This document shows, in pieces, positions 25,201 through 37,090 of a stretch of 64,000 bases of DNA. Both the position numbers and the translations under genes were made by a program. The notes below the pieces were generated by a model. The model was not told the origin of the DNA. It saw only the letters and a program-made list of their open reading frames with translations, and made no database searches. Every line of letters begins with the position of its first letter. The first letter of the stretch is position 1. This DNA comes from Vanilla planifolia (lineage: Eukaryota > Streptophyta > Magnoliopsida > Asparagales > Orchidaceae): positions 11,081,107 to 11,145,106 of the forward strand of contig CM043877.1 of NCBI GenBank assembly GCA_023846275.1, given 5' to 3'.

Positions 25201-26980
25201 GATTTTAATAGAAGTTGTGACTAACAACAGATTCATTATCAGACATAGCATTAGACACACAACAAGTAATTCTAATGTTGTTTAGCAGAGATCCTATTAA
25301 GTGATCCAACCTATCGTAAAGTTGGGTTATACCAATGAATGACTTCACTTGATACTTTTAAAATTTGTTAGTCTAAATATTCAAATTGTTTAATTGTTGT
25401 CTAAATAACTTCTCATTTGAACCATTGCATGATAATGATGTATTTAATGTTTTTCTCTTACAATCCATGAATAAAGATATTTGTCATGTTAACAAATATC
25501 ATAGATCCTTAAACTTATCTATCAATTCGATAAGTTGTAACTAATGTTCATATGTGCATTTATCTATTAGGTTTAACCTAAGCATTACCTAAATAAGAAT
25601 TTTTTTTCATATGAGTGGAAGTACATGAATTCTAATAAAGTTCTTGCATAAGCCTTTGATTAATATAAAGTAAGCATCAATACAACCTTTGTATAAGTTT
25701 AATAAAGAAAAAGACTACTCATGTAAATCTTAGAATGCTTCATTCATTTTTTATGTCCTTGAGCTATTTGATGATTTTTATATCTTTGTTCAATAATCTA
25801 CTCCATAGTATAGTGATCACCAAGTCAACCTATTTCAAGAGTTATTTAAAAAGCATACTAGGTAGACACATTAGATCACCAAAAGAATATACTTATAGAG
25901 TTTTCTTATCATAAAAAAATTAAATATAGTTATCAAGCTCATCGGTTCAATATAATTAAATGTAGGATCTTTCATTTTAATTGCTTGCAAATTTTTTTAA
26001 TTATCCTTATAGACTCTTAAGCTCATCCAATTTATCATGTGCATGTCTTCACCCTTGGAGAAATCTAGGTTTTGATTCAACTAAGTTCTCATGCATTAAT
26101 AGAAAAATAACTATCTTGAGCTTATAAACGAGATAGTATCTTATTTAAAGTTTGTTTTATTTTTATTTTTTTGCTCAATAATTATGAATATGTTGGATAA
26201 TAATTTTTTATTGATTGAGATGACATAAATAAATATCACAATAATGACATTGAGAATGCAAGATAGAATATTACATATTATTTAATTAGATATAACTAAT
26301 AATAAAATCCTAGTATCCTTTAAGAGAAGGCTATTAACACTTATTACAACTTTACATGCAATTTAATTGAACAATTTAGATGACCCTTTTGTGATAGATC
26401 ACATTGAGGAACATAATGAAAATGAGTAAATTACATATTAGTAGCAAAAAAACATAAGTAAAACTCCATTTTTTCTATTAGGAAAAAAACATTACAATAG
26501 CCATGAAATCACTTAAAATGTACAACAAATCTAGCTTCATCCATACTCATCATACCTGCTCTAAAAAACTTTGCTCGAGAATTGTCTTTAGTATCTCGAG
26601 ACATCAATGAGACTTATTCTTCTTTCTTACAGTCTATAACAAAATGTCATAAAGATTTTTTTCTTCTACATGAGACCAAAAGTCTCAAAAACACTAAGTA
26701 ACATCTTAAGAATGACTATCAAGATCATAATTTCTCCTCTTATAATAAAACCAGCTTGACAAAAATTCTCAAGGGATGTAAACATCTTCTACAAGTTTTT
26801 ATTATCCACATCACATCTTTAATCTCTCATGCCCATCTCTTCATGATCAAAATACACCTTGAGGCACTTTATTTAGTGTTTAAAGAATCTTTGGCTAACT
26901 TATCAAGGCCATGACAATGAAGTCTTGAAAGTTACTATCGATTAATTATTTATAATTCATATCATAATGTTGGTCTAAAA
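22300..26980. other. AT-rich intergenic DNA with unclassified decayed repeats
   Basis: No gene was recognised. The minus strand at 24,175-23,640 contains broken coding-like sequence (KPIKNREILKYDINGSVCPL and onward) with several stops; it looks like a decayed protein but I cannot name the family. The segment 24,380-24,960 has the mixed composition of an LTR, without definable ends. The rest is A/T-rich with nothing to report. Confidence 0.4.
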
Positions 26981-26989
26981 GGCACATCC

Positions 26990-28400
26990 AGGAGGGGAGA
27001 GGGGTGAATTTAGTGAAGAATTATTTTGATGAAGCTTACCTTTTAAATCTTAAAATAATTTCGAAGTGTAACAATTGAAAATCACATTCTAGGCAACATA
27101 AATTAGTAAATTACTAGAATAAAAAACACCAAGATTTCTTAGATGATTTAATTCTTGTCTTAATGAACCTACATTCACCCTTATCCAAATAGATATAAGC
27201 TTAGCACTTTTCTTCTTCACTCTTTTTACATAACTAGTAGATAAAGCATCATAATGTGTCTTTTCTAGTGTTAAAACACAATATGTTTTAGTCTTTTTTC
27301 TTGTGGTAAAACTCAACCTAATAATTGTGTCCTTTGTAGACTAAAATGCAACATAAATGAGTCTTTTCCTAAGCTAAAAATTAACCTCATCTTGGGTCTT
27401 TATGGTTTGTGCTCGACCCTCAATTTGGGTCTTTTAATGAAAAAAGCCCAACCCTTCTACAATTCTCATAAAATAGAAAAATCACAATCTTTCTCATAGA
27501 GCATATTACAAAAGTTCCTATAATGGAATCAACTATGGCTCAAATACAAAAATATATACAAAGTAAAACATTCTTACAATACTCTTGAAGCATGAAATGA
27601 AAGGTGAATTGAATGTAGCAATGGTTTGATTCTTCCACAAGCTTCTAACAGCATGTAGAAGAAAGTTGTGGAGATGTCGAACTTAGATAGTAGTTGAACG
27701 AGATGTTGAATGAGGTAGAAGTAGCATGTGGCGAGGGATTGGTTGATTTCTTGCATTGAATAGCTTCTTTTTAACTTATGTCTATCCTTAGGAGAGTGCA
27801 TGCTTGAGTGGCTCCACTTCATGTACCATATTGTTATTTCAACATATTGTATGCCACACTTAATTTTTTTTATTTTTTAAAGCCTTTTTAAATGAATTTG
27901 AGGGTGATGTGTGGGTGCATGAATTGGTAATTTTGGACCTTTTTGGAGAAAATTAAGTTGTATAAGGTCAATTTGACAAATATTTACTTAAAAAGTTTTC
28001 TCCCAAAATTGATTTTTGATTGTTTAAATTGGTGATGTATTCTTCTTTGTTGAAAGACTTTACGGTTCTTTATTGTTTTCATTTTTAAGTTCTCTTGCAA
28101 GTTAAAGGTTTTTCTCAATATTACCAAAGGTTTTCATTTCTTCTTGATTAATGATTTTGAGCATATTTTGACATTCACTTAAATTTCCCTTAAGCTATAC
28201 TTTATCTTGCTTGAGCATCCCTTAAACTTCTCTTAAGCTTATTGAATGAATCTCTATGTTACTCTTGAGCTCTTTCTAGCTAGCCTAGCTTTCATGTAAT
28301 TTGAATGCATTAGACAACCTTGTTAGTAGCTTGTTTAGTTGGTATTCTTACCATCAAAACTTTGTCTTGAGCCATTAAGCTCATGGAGCTAACACATAAT
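26990..28400. repeat. Possible LTR fragment
   Basis: The left edge contains ccaggaggggagaggggtga followed by atttagtgaag, which resembles the G-rich 'gaggggggtgaatt' block common in LTRs of plant copia elements of the SIRE/Maximus type. The following kilobase is non-coding and of higher complexity than its flanks. The right edge is set where complexity falls. Neither a second LTR nor a target duplication was found, so this stays a weak call. Confidence 0.3.
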
Positions 28401-28694
28401 AAGTATGATTATTATCTACATATGAGAAATAAAGTATTTTTTGGTTTTTTTATATGAACACGAATGCATTTCTCATTTTTACATGTTAAAATAAGTCAAA
28501 AATAAAATATTTCAAAATTTAAAAATATTTTTGCATAATACTCAACGATACAACTCTAGTGACAATTCATTAACATAGAACCCAATTGCAATTTTTATGA
28601 ATTTTTTAGATAAATATATGTTTATAAAAATATTTAAAATTTACCTAAGCCAAGACATTAAGAAGGAAAATATTTCCTCAATCAAGATATTGGA

Positions 28695-28805
28695 CACAAG
28701 AAATTGATATAAAGATATATAAAGAATGAGATAGAGATATATAGATAAATAGATAAGAAGTGAGAGATAAATAGCTAAATAGACAAAGAAAAAGAGATAG
28801 AATAA
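28695..28805. repeat. Purine-rich GATA/AGATA-type microsatellite
   Basis: Imperfect repetition of gata, agata and gaga units on the plus strand. Open frames on the minus strand here (rich in Leu, Ile, Tyr and Ser) are products of this repetition and not genes. Confidence 0.65.
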
Positions 28806-28899
28806 ATATGGAATAGGGATATTGATGAGAAAGCTCACCAAGGAGAGCTACTATTGGAATTATAGAAGGATTTGAAAGTAAAGGAGGTGATGGTAGGAA

Positions 28900-31800
28900 G
28901 TGCAAAAGGATTCAAGGAAGTAATAAGTATTTCTAAAACTAAGGCTTAATAATTTTTTTTCTTTCAATTTTTAGTGATACTAGGAAAATTATCAATTGGA
29001 ATGATGATGGAATGGTTTGTGAGAAAAGAATTTACCATTAGTAGTAGTTTGAAAATATTATTATTGTAGGATTGATTAATTGACCAAATAACTAGACAAT
29101 AGAACCAATAATTAGATTTTCAATTAAGTTGAACTAGAGGTCATCTGTATGATAAGATAATCCAAATATTTGATTAAATCATTTGAAAGTGTCTATGAGT
29201 TAGTCACAGGATGTCAAGATTGAATACATGATTATCCTAGACTATTTGTTCAATAAGTAGATTAGATGATTCAATCAATGCATTCATGAAGTAGGGGAAT
29301 TGCCTTCTTGAGAGTGGTTGTGAGTGAGAGTTGAGGGGGTGAGCTAAGATGGCCTTTCGAGATGTTCTTTGCAAATATGAGATGTCTCAAGAGGAGATTT
29401 CAACTAGTAGCAACTTGAGATAGAATTTCTCAAGAGGGGGATTTTGAGCTGAGTTATTTTCAAAGTGCTTGAGTCATTTCCTTGAGAGAGGGATTTGTCT
29501 CAATTGTTTTTACTTTTTGAGAGTTTTAGGTGATTTATGAGGGATATAATGGTTCATATAACAAGTTAGTTTTTTGATATTGAACAAATGGTAAAATTCA
29601 AAGTTCATATTGTACAATTAGAGCAATAAAATTGGTTGGATAAAAAGATGCAAAAAAATTTGGGATTTGTGTATGTTTGTGTGTATATGGTCTTTTAAAA
29701 AACTTAGATAAATAAAGAAATTATTGAGGAATACGATAAGTAGACTTGATTTAATATACTATTGTTGTTTGTTATGCTTGTGAAAATGTTATATGCTTAT
29801 TTCTACTTTTTGTTATGATGCTTTACTTGTTATTTCATGAGATAAAAATAATTACAATGTTTCATTATTGTAATGTCATGTGATTATGACCATTTTGTTA
29901 ATTCTATATAATGAGCTTGTAAATTAAAAAAAAAAGATTAATGTACACAATGAAAGAGAAATGTTATAAAATGAAAGCAATTAATGTGCATAGAATAAAA
30001 GAAATGAGGAAAAATAATGGAAAGTCTAAATGGATGTGTATTTATGAGATGTAAATGAATAAATTAAGAAATAGTTTTCTTTTATAATGATAGTCACTTA
30101 ACTTGAGTTGTTGATGTATTTGAGTACATGAGAACTTACCCAATTTGTGTTATTATGGAGATGGATGCATCCTATTTTGGTTCGTGACTAGCCAGCATAA
30201 ATGCAAGGCATTGTACAATGAAGTACAATATGGTGATAAGTTAAGAAACAGTGCCCACTTAACTAATTTTCAAATTAAGAATTTTTTTATGTGATATGAG
30301 CATATTCATTTTTCTTACATGATCTTGATAACATGTTATTAAGCTATAAACATAAAACGATTTATTATACAATGTTACTATTTATAGATTTGCTTATGGA
30401 AATAGTAGTAAGTACAGTTTATGCTCAATATTACTTTTAAAGTTTCATGAGAAACTACTCGAGGGAAGTGAAATACCGAAAGTGTTATTGGATTGTAATG
30501 CACATTATAATTTTACTTGTATTTCTCAAGGATGAAAAGACATAAAAGTTTATTTTAATAAAAAATCCTTTTATACTTCTAGAGATGTATTGGTATAAGT
30601 AACGATATAAGCAAATAAGTGGAGTTTTAGGTTGCTCACTAGGACAACCAAGATAATGTAAAGTATTAGATAAATCTAAGTTAGCAAAATGATATATGTT
30701 TGAAAAGATTGATGATGTTTCTTTCAAATAAAAATATAATTAAACTTTGTAGAGAATAGAAAATGAAAAAGAAAAACTATAAAATGTAACATAAAAATCT
30801 AAAAGTATGGGGGTGCATTACCTTTTTTTCGTAAAACTTTTAATCATAACATTGACATTATTGTGCGTGCAATTCTCATTCAAGTTTTGAATTTCCCTTT
30901 TAATTGTAATTATGACATAAATATTATAAATGAAAATATTTTTAATGGGTTGTTCTAATCAAAATCAATACGAGGTTTAACAATGGGAACTAGCAACAAA
31001 AGAGCAACATATGCTTTATAACTACAATGGTTGGGTTGATAATGATTATGGCTACTTTGCTTGGGCCTATATAAACAACCATCATAACGATAGAAGTAGG
31101 AGATTAGCCACACTTGCTTGAGATAGATTCTTTTATGTGATAGATATTAGTTAAATTAAACGAATAATCATCTCTATGGGAGACCATGTCAATGGCCATG
31201 ATGGAAGTAAAGACACTCAAAAGCAAGTGCTCAATAACAAGAAAAAGGGGAATAATTGAGTTAAAGGCACCATTGCTAAATGGTAGCAAAGCTTGATTCT
31301 TCTATTCTCTTATCTCTAATGCTATCTACCCCCTCTTAAACAATATGCTTGTATGTCAACAAAGTAGTACAAAGAGAGCCATGTTAGCGATCGAGCCATG
31401 ATCAAGATGCCTGAAATAATGAACAAGTAGCTCACCACTTTTTGCTAACAATGTCAATCAGATATTTATATTCTTCGTCATCATACATCATACATCTTTT
31501 CATATTCCCAACTACATGTTTCAAGTACATCGCAAGTCTAACATATGCTGATTTAGTCTATTACCCCAAGCAAACGAAATCTTTTTTCATTCATCCATCC
31601 TTGATGGTATCATACATTCTCAAAGCTGACTTTGCAACTGCATCATTTAGCTGGTGACAACTTGAGAGAAAAGCTTAAGTGTCAATTCTATGTGATGGGC
31701 AATCCCCAGCTTGAACAGATGGAAGAGAAAACGATTTTAGAGTCTTAATAAGTGAGGCATTTGGGTTATGACAGCTTTATGTAAATGTGGTGGGAAGGAA

Positions 31801-33550
31801 TATTCACTTGGTTTTTGCTTTATTTTTTATTAACTGTATGGCTCTTTCTTCCTTAGATTCCCCAACATGATGTACACGCCTTAGGCCAAGTAAAGCGAAA
31901 CCCTACCCGGGGAGGTTATATCCGTGTTCCCGCATCCCATGCATTATTGGCACCATAAGATACCCTCAACGATTCGTTCCAAAATTGTTCTTATTTGATG
32001 GGTTTTTGCTCTCCATCTTCATATTTGATGCTTATATATATATATATTTTTTTTCTATCTTTCACATCACATTGATTTTTCTTCTCTTTATCCATCTCTT
32101 ATATCTATTTATATTGCATGGAAAGTAATAGATGATTCAATTAAAAAGATTGGGAACAAAATAGTAGAGAAATCTTAATATAGAATAAGTGAAAAAATAT
32201 GATGAATTTAACCTAAATTTGTATGTTTGGTCATATTGGTCCATGTGTAAGGATGTAGATTGAGATAAATCAAATGTATCGTTGTTGTTTTAGGTGCATG
32301 CGAAGGTGTAAGTTGTATTGTATTTGTGTTAGTTTGCAGTATAATTTATGTGATAAGCATAATATGGCTAGTGATTATGGATTGCAATGATCATTTCTCA
32401 ATTGTATTTGCATGTTAAATATATGTCCAATGAACTTGTAACATAAGTATTAGAGTATTTCTTTAGTCAAATTGGTCAAATGAGATAATTTATTTTTGAT
32501 ATGAATGTAATGAGAAATGAACCTGATGTTGATTGTCTACTTATATATATATTCAATTAAAGATAATTTGATTCTTCCCTAATCTTAAATAGCTCATATC
32601 ATATTGTGTATCAAGTCTCTCTGTTTTAAGCATACCAAAGTATTAGGTTCATGTTGTGAGGGCAATCAACATGGTATTTCAATGATAAGTTTAATATTAC
32701 TTAAACAAAGATCTTAATATACAATTACTGAAGTACCCATTTTGTGAATTTGTTCAGGTGAGATCGTCCATTAATGATATGCAAAATAATGACAGATTTA
32801 TATTCTCATCTTATTCTTTAAGTTGACATTCCCAAAAAATGTTTAAAAGGAGACTATCATCTATAAAAGATATATCAATATTAATAGGATTGAGGGTGAT
32901 GAAAAAGAAGAAGACCAAATATAGAAGAGAGAAGAATACTCAGTTTTTCTTAAAATTTATTCCGCTTTATTAGTGCTTATTTCAAAAGAAAGATAGGAGA
33001 TGAAGTTATGATCTAATATGTCTATCAAGGCACAACTTGTAACATGTAGAAGTAATGTCACAAGCTAGGGTTAATGCAATGGGAAGGTCCTTAGAGACTA
33101 GAATAACTGTTGCTGCAACAAGTATAATTTGAGTGACGAAAGGCTTAAAGTTAAAAGAGTAGTTTACTTTGAAGCAATCACTTGTCAATTCTTTATTTGT
33201 TGAAGAAACATAGGCATGATTTGAGAGCATCTATCCTCAGAATTATTGCATTAATAAATCATAATTAAATTCTTATATCCTCTATATTCTAGCATTATTG
33301 TGTTATTTTAATGAGATGTGTGTTGAGAATAGGCATAAAGATGTTAAGGGAAGCATGTATGATTTGAGCTCACAGTAAAACAATTCCTATCCTATTCTTT
33401 ATAGGATTTTATTCTTTAGCAGCCTGCATTAAGTACTCTCTTCCTCTTCCCTCTGCAGGCTTAACCATGCCTTAGTTGAGGTACCATGGTTTGGATAACA
33501 TAACTTTTGCAGTTGAAAAATGTTTATGAAAAGTTGCTGTCAAAAGCAAG
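28900..33550. other. AT-rich intergenic DNA, nothing assigned
   Basis: Mostly low-complexity AT-rich DNA. Two short islands stand out: 29,300-29,480, where variants of ctcaagaggagattt are repeated, and 31,860-32,030, with a locally GC-rich block (ccctacccggggaggttata). Neither is linked to a recognisable gene. Short open frames near 31,104-31,289, 31,442-31,657 and 33,006-33,230 show no domain. Confidence 0.4.
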
Positions 33551-33559
33551 TCATAAAAA

Positions 33560-35060
33560 AATGTTTATGTTTCAAGGGAAAAAGAACTTTTCTATCGAGT
33601 AGAATTACTTGATGTGTTCTTTTGTTATTTCTGTGACAAATACTTAGTCTAACAGTTAGTTTGACTGCATAAAGAGTTCTATTATACACTGCTTTTGTAA
33701 GAAAAATATCAAGTAGATAAATGAGTTAACAAAAGCTTCGACTCAAAACTCATTTGATAACTTTTCTAGTTGAATATTTCAAGTTATCTCAACAGTTGTT
33801 CTATTCTCTTATGTTGTAAATTCAAGTTTTCCTAATTCTTAACTATCTGTGAATCATATACTTATTGAAAAAAATCTCAAACTCCTTTGAAAAACTTCTA
33901 TATTATGTCTATTTTTGCTTCTTCTAAAGCCTTGATTTCCTAAAATTTTTTAAATTTCTTTAATTTCTTAGCAATAAAATACAACCAATTCATACTAGAA
34001 AAATTATTAGAAAATAACAACATATATCTAATCTTATTTAATCATAAGGTATTCCTTGGATTACAACTATTAGCATGAACTATCTCAAATAACTCCTTGG
34101 CTCTCCAAGTCGTACTAATTAGAAATCACCATCATTGTCACTTTTTGAAAAATAATTTCTGCAAATAAAGTTAACATTAGAAATATAAGACATATTATTC
34201 ATCGTAGTTTTTTTAATTAAATAATTTAAGTTCATTAAAATCTTTTAGATAGTTTAAGTACATTAATATGTAATTGATCATAGAGGTAATGCCAAAGATT
34301 CATCATTAAACTTTGTAATTAGCTTATGATTTTCAATATGAGAAATTTTTATGATAAACATAATAGAATATCCAATTTGTGTTATTTAATACTTGATAAA
34401 TTATGAGTTAATATAGGTATAAAATAAACATTATAAATTAACTTTTTGTGCATAATTTGTCCTTCATTGCAATGGTCACTTTGACCTCAATTTGTACTTT
34501 TTATCATCAATGAGTTCGAGCTTACAATTTCACATATTCACTAATATCATGAAAATGATGTCTTGCTTTTATTATACAGCTATCTCAACTACTATCTAAA
34601 AAATCAAACATCAATATCAACCTCTTTTGAATTCATAAAAATAACAAGTAAACTATCTTTTTTGTAGTTGTCCTCAATAAGATTTACTTGTTGATTTGCT
34701 TTATCCTAATAATATAACTTAATATTCTTATACTTCTTTCAAAAATTACATCATTTTTTATAAAATTATTTTGGGTTATCTTTGTCATCATAATCAAACC
34801 TCTTATAATTATTTGACCTTCCTTTACCTCCACCATAATCATGAAATATAACTCCACCTCAACTTCTATCTACAATGTGACCATCATTGTTTTTTCCCTT
34901 TGACAATGGTTTCAATTTTCAATGAAAATTTTGTTCAATAGTTTTCTTCTAGGACATAATCATTTGTTCTTCACGTGCTTAAAACAAACCCATTAATTCA
35001 TTAAACAAATAAGACCACAAATCATTACACTCTTCAATGATAATAACACCTTATTTAAAT
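33560..35060 (-). mobile_element. Ty1/copia retrotransposon remnant, gag-protease-integrase (minus strand)
   Basis: The minus strand, read through stops and frameshifts, gives copia polyprotein motifs in the correct order. A glycine-poor zinc-knuckle-like zone (about 34,650-34,900) is followed by a protease DxFLDSS motif (about 34,590) and a VLYIPILTHNLSSIK-type block (about 34,400-34,440, family consensus 'VLYVP.L..NLLSV'). Then come WRAKELFEIVHAN, SMNWLYFIAKKLKKFKKF and KALEEAK of the integrase (about 33,900-34,110), and an LEKLSNEF-VEAFV block (about 33,740-33,770). Reverse transcriptase and RNase H were not found downstream, so the element is truncated or its 3' half lies beyond recognition. 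No LTR was located. Its 5' side ends about 0.7 kb upstream of the zinc-finger gene's TATA box and points away from that gene. Non-functional. Confidence 0.75.
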
Positions 35061-35775
35061 TCAAAAGGCGAACTCATAAATACTTTTCAACAACGTTTTG
35101 CTTTTCTACTTACTCTTAATGTGTTTTATTTGATTTATAATACCAAAAAGTTGAAAATGACAACACATTTTCTCTCACCATACATCATCACCTTCATCAC
35201 ACTCAAATAGAAAACATAAACATCAATAACAACATCTCGCGAAAGACTTCTCCCTATCAATTAACATCCTAATTTATCTCTTAAAAAGCATTATCTATTA
35301 TTTGCCCTTCCAAAAATAAAACTACCAATTGAAAGTTTAGATTTTTGATTAATCTATAATAGTTATACACATGCAACACTTACATTTAGTTAAACCACTC
35401 AAAGTGTCAAATTTTTATGTGAAAATGGTGACTTTGCATAAGCATCTTATCTTCAGATTTTTGAAATCTCAAGTTTTGATGCAAACAAACTACTTTAATC
35501 CGACAAAAAATAAATCTTTCATGTATAACCACATATATTATACACGATTGTGTTTTAAATCAAGTTTTCAATCATCTTTTTGGGTTATCTTTCTGATACA
35601 TATATACTCCTTTACCCCTTCATCCCTTTCCTTTCTTTTATGATTCCAATTTCAAAGCCAGAATGCCTATCTCCTCAAAAGGAAGTGAAAAGAACAACGG
35701 CCATCAGTCCCGTTCTCTGCAGATTCTCGATTATTGAAGGGAGAGAAGAAAAGCTAAAGTTTGCTTTCGGCTAAG

Positions 35776-35784
35776 TATAAAAGG
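35776..35784 (+). promoter_or_regulatory. TATA box of the RanBP2-type zinc-finger gene
   Basis: TATAAAAGG stands 161 bp upstream of the start codon, followed by a C/T-rich stretch (about 35,800-35,860) that suits a transcription start and leader. The leader may contain a short intron from 35,863 (aaggtactgcc) to 35,930 (gtgacag), 68 bp; this is close to the lower size limit for plant introns and is tentative. Confidence 0.7.
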
Positions 35785-35944
35785 CCCCCACCATCGAAGC
35801 ATTCTTCTACACCTCAGACTCCCCTTCGCTTTCTCACATCAAACTCTTCCTTTCATCTCAAGGTACTGCCTTTTGGTAGCATAGCCATTGTTAAACGCAC
35901 GCAATTAAGATTTAAGTTTGTTGGTGACAGGGGAGGGGAACAAG

Positions 35945-36425
35945 ATGAACAGGAAAGCCGGGGATTGGAACTGCCGGTCGTGCAACCACCTCAACTTCGG
36001 CCGCCGAGACTCGTGCCAGCGGTGCGGCGACTCAAGGATTGGTGGCGAGTACGGCTGCGGTCTGTTCCTCCCGAGCGACGTCAAGCCGGGGGACTGGTAC
36101 TGCGCCTGCGGCGTGCACAACTTCGCCAGCCGCTCCAGCTGCTTCAAGTGCGGCAGCATCAAGGATGCCGCCGCGGCATATGGCGCCGGAACCCAAGTCT
36201 GCGGCTACGACGTTGTGCTTCCTGGGTGGAAATCCGGCGACTGGATTTGCAACAGGTGAGCGTCTCTTGGCCGTGAAGCACATTCCTCAGTTATGCATGG
36301 TTTTGTTGCATGATCTAATCTTATGTTTAGCCGGCGGCCTCAGGTACGGATGCAATGAGCACAATTTTGCCAGCAGAGTCGAGTGCTTCCGCTGCAATGC
36401 GCCGAGGGAGCATTTGGGTGGTTGA
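35945..36425 (+). CDS. Small protein with three RanBP2-type zinc fingers (putative RNA-binding)
   Basis: Two exons, 35,945-36,255 and 36,344-36,425, joined through a GT-AG intron of 88 bp, encode 130 aa. Three fingers are visible. Finger 1 has W8 and C10, C13, C24, C27 with N17; finger 2 has W51 and C53, C55, C66, C69 with N59; finger 3 has W100 and C102, C107, C118, C121 with N111 and is split by the intron. The W-x-C...N...C-x2-C pattern, and the 'NFASR.SCF+C' core in fingers 2 and 3, are those of RanBP2/ZRANB2-type fingers, which in the studied family members bind single-stranded RNA; plant triple-finger proteins of this size are common. Finger 2 has C-x1-C and finger 3 C-x4-C spacing rather than C-x2-C. 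There is no other domain, signal peptide or membrane segment. The first exon is far richer in GC than the surrounding DNA. Role in RNA binding is inferred from the family; the specific pathway is unknown. Confidence 0.9.
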
Positions 36426-36602
36426 AGATGAACCAAAGCAAAGCAAAGCAAAGCTCCCTTTGCAGAGTGTCTCAACCTTATATACTTATTCCACAGTTAC
36501 CTTATATTTCTCAAGCTAGACTTCAATTAATACAATTTGGGTATCTATATAACTGTGCTATTTGGCAATCTCTTTGAATTCATTTACTTTTCCTATTCAA
36601 CT

Positions 36603-36613
36603 AATAAAATAAA
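36603..36613 (+). terminator. Polyadenylation signals of the zinc-finger gene
   Basis: Two overlapping AATAAA hexamers begin 178 bp after the stop codon, within an AT-rich 3' UTR. Confidence 0.6.
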
Positions 36614-36969
36614 TGCAATTTAGATGTCTAACAATTCCAATACAATAAAGCTTCTATGGGATGATGATGAAGCATCAGATCCACAAATGTAACAATTCCC
36701 ACACACTTGATAACATAAGCTGCATGTGGTATGGTCTTGATTACCAATAATGGATCTTTGGTTTGAAGGGGAAAGAGAAAGAAAAAGAAAACTAAGTGCA
36801 TTGTAGGGTGATAAGAAGCATGGTTTGCCCTGGTGTAGTTTATTGGGGAGGGAATGTACATGTTGAGGATAAGTAAAGTTAGTTTTAGTTTGATAGTATG
36901 AGATGAGAGATGCTTTAGAGTATTAATGTAGATGGGATTGGTTCTTCATTTGGTTCAACTCAGATAAAT

Positions 36970-37090
36970 AATATCAAAAATTAGTATGGTTAATGGAGAG
37001 ATGGGTTTCGATTTCATTGATAAAAAGTATCAAAATCTTGTATAGCTAATGGGGAGAAGTTAAGTTTGATTGAAATCAAATAGTTTATAT
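36970..37090. repeat. Short tandem duplication
   Basis: Two copies of a unit of about 58 bp follow each other: atatcaaaaattagtatggt with taatggagag, and gtatcaaaatcttgtatagc with taatggggag, each followed by a ttgat/gattg block. The copies are moderately diverged. Confidence 0.5.

Noticed and set aside
28641-28905. Hydrophobic minus-strand frames that look like membrane proteins
   Set aside because: They are translations of a GATA/AGAGA-type microsatellite, which gives Leu/Ile/Tyr/Ser repeats by composition alone.
35905-36283. Minus-strand and alternative plus-strand frames over the zinc-finger gene
   Set aside because: GC-rich exon shadows; the plus-strand frame starting at 35,945 has three complete zinc fingers and correct splicing.
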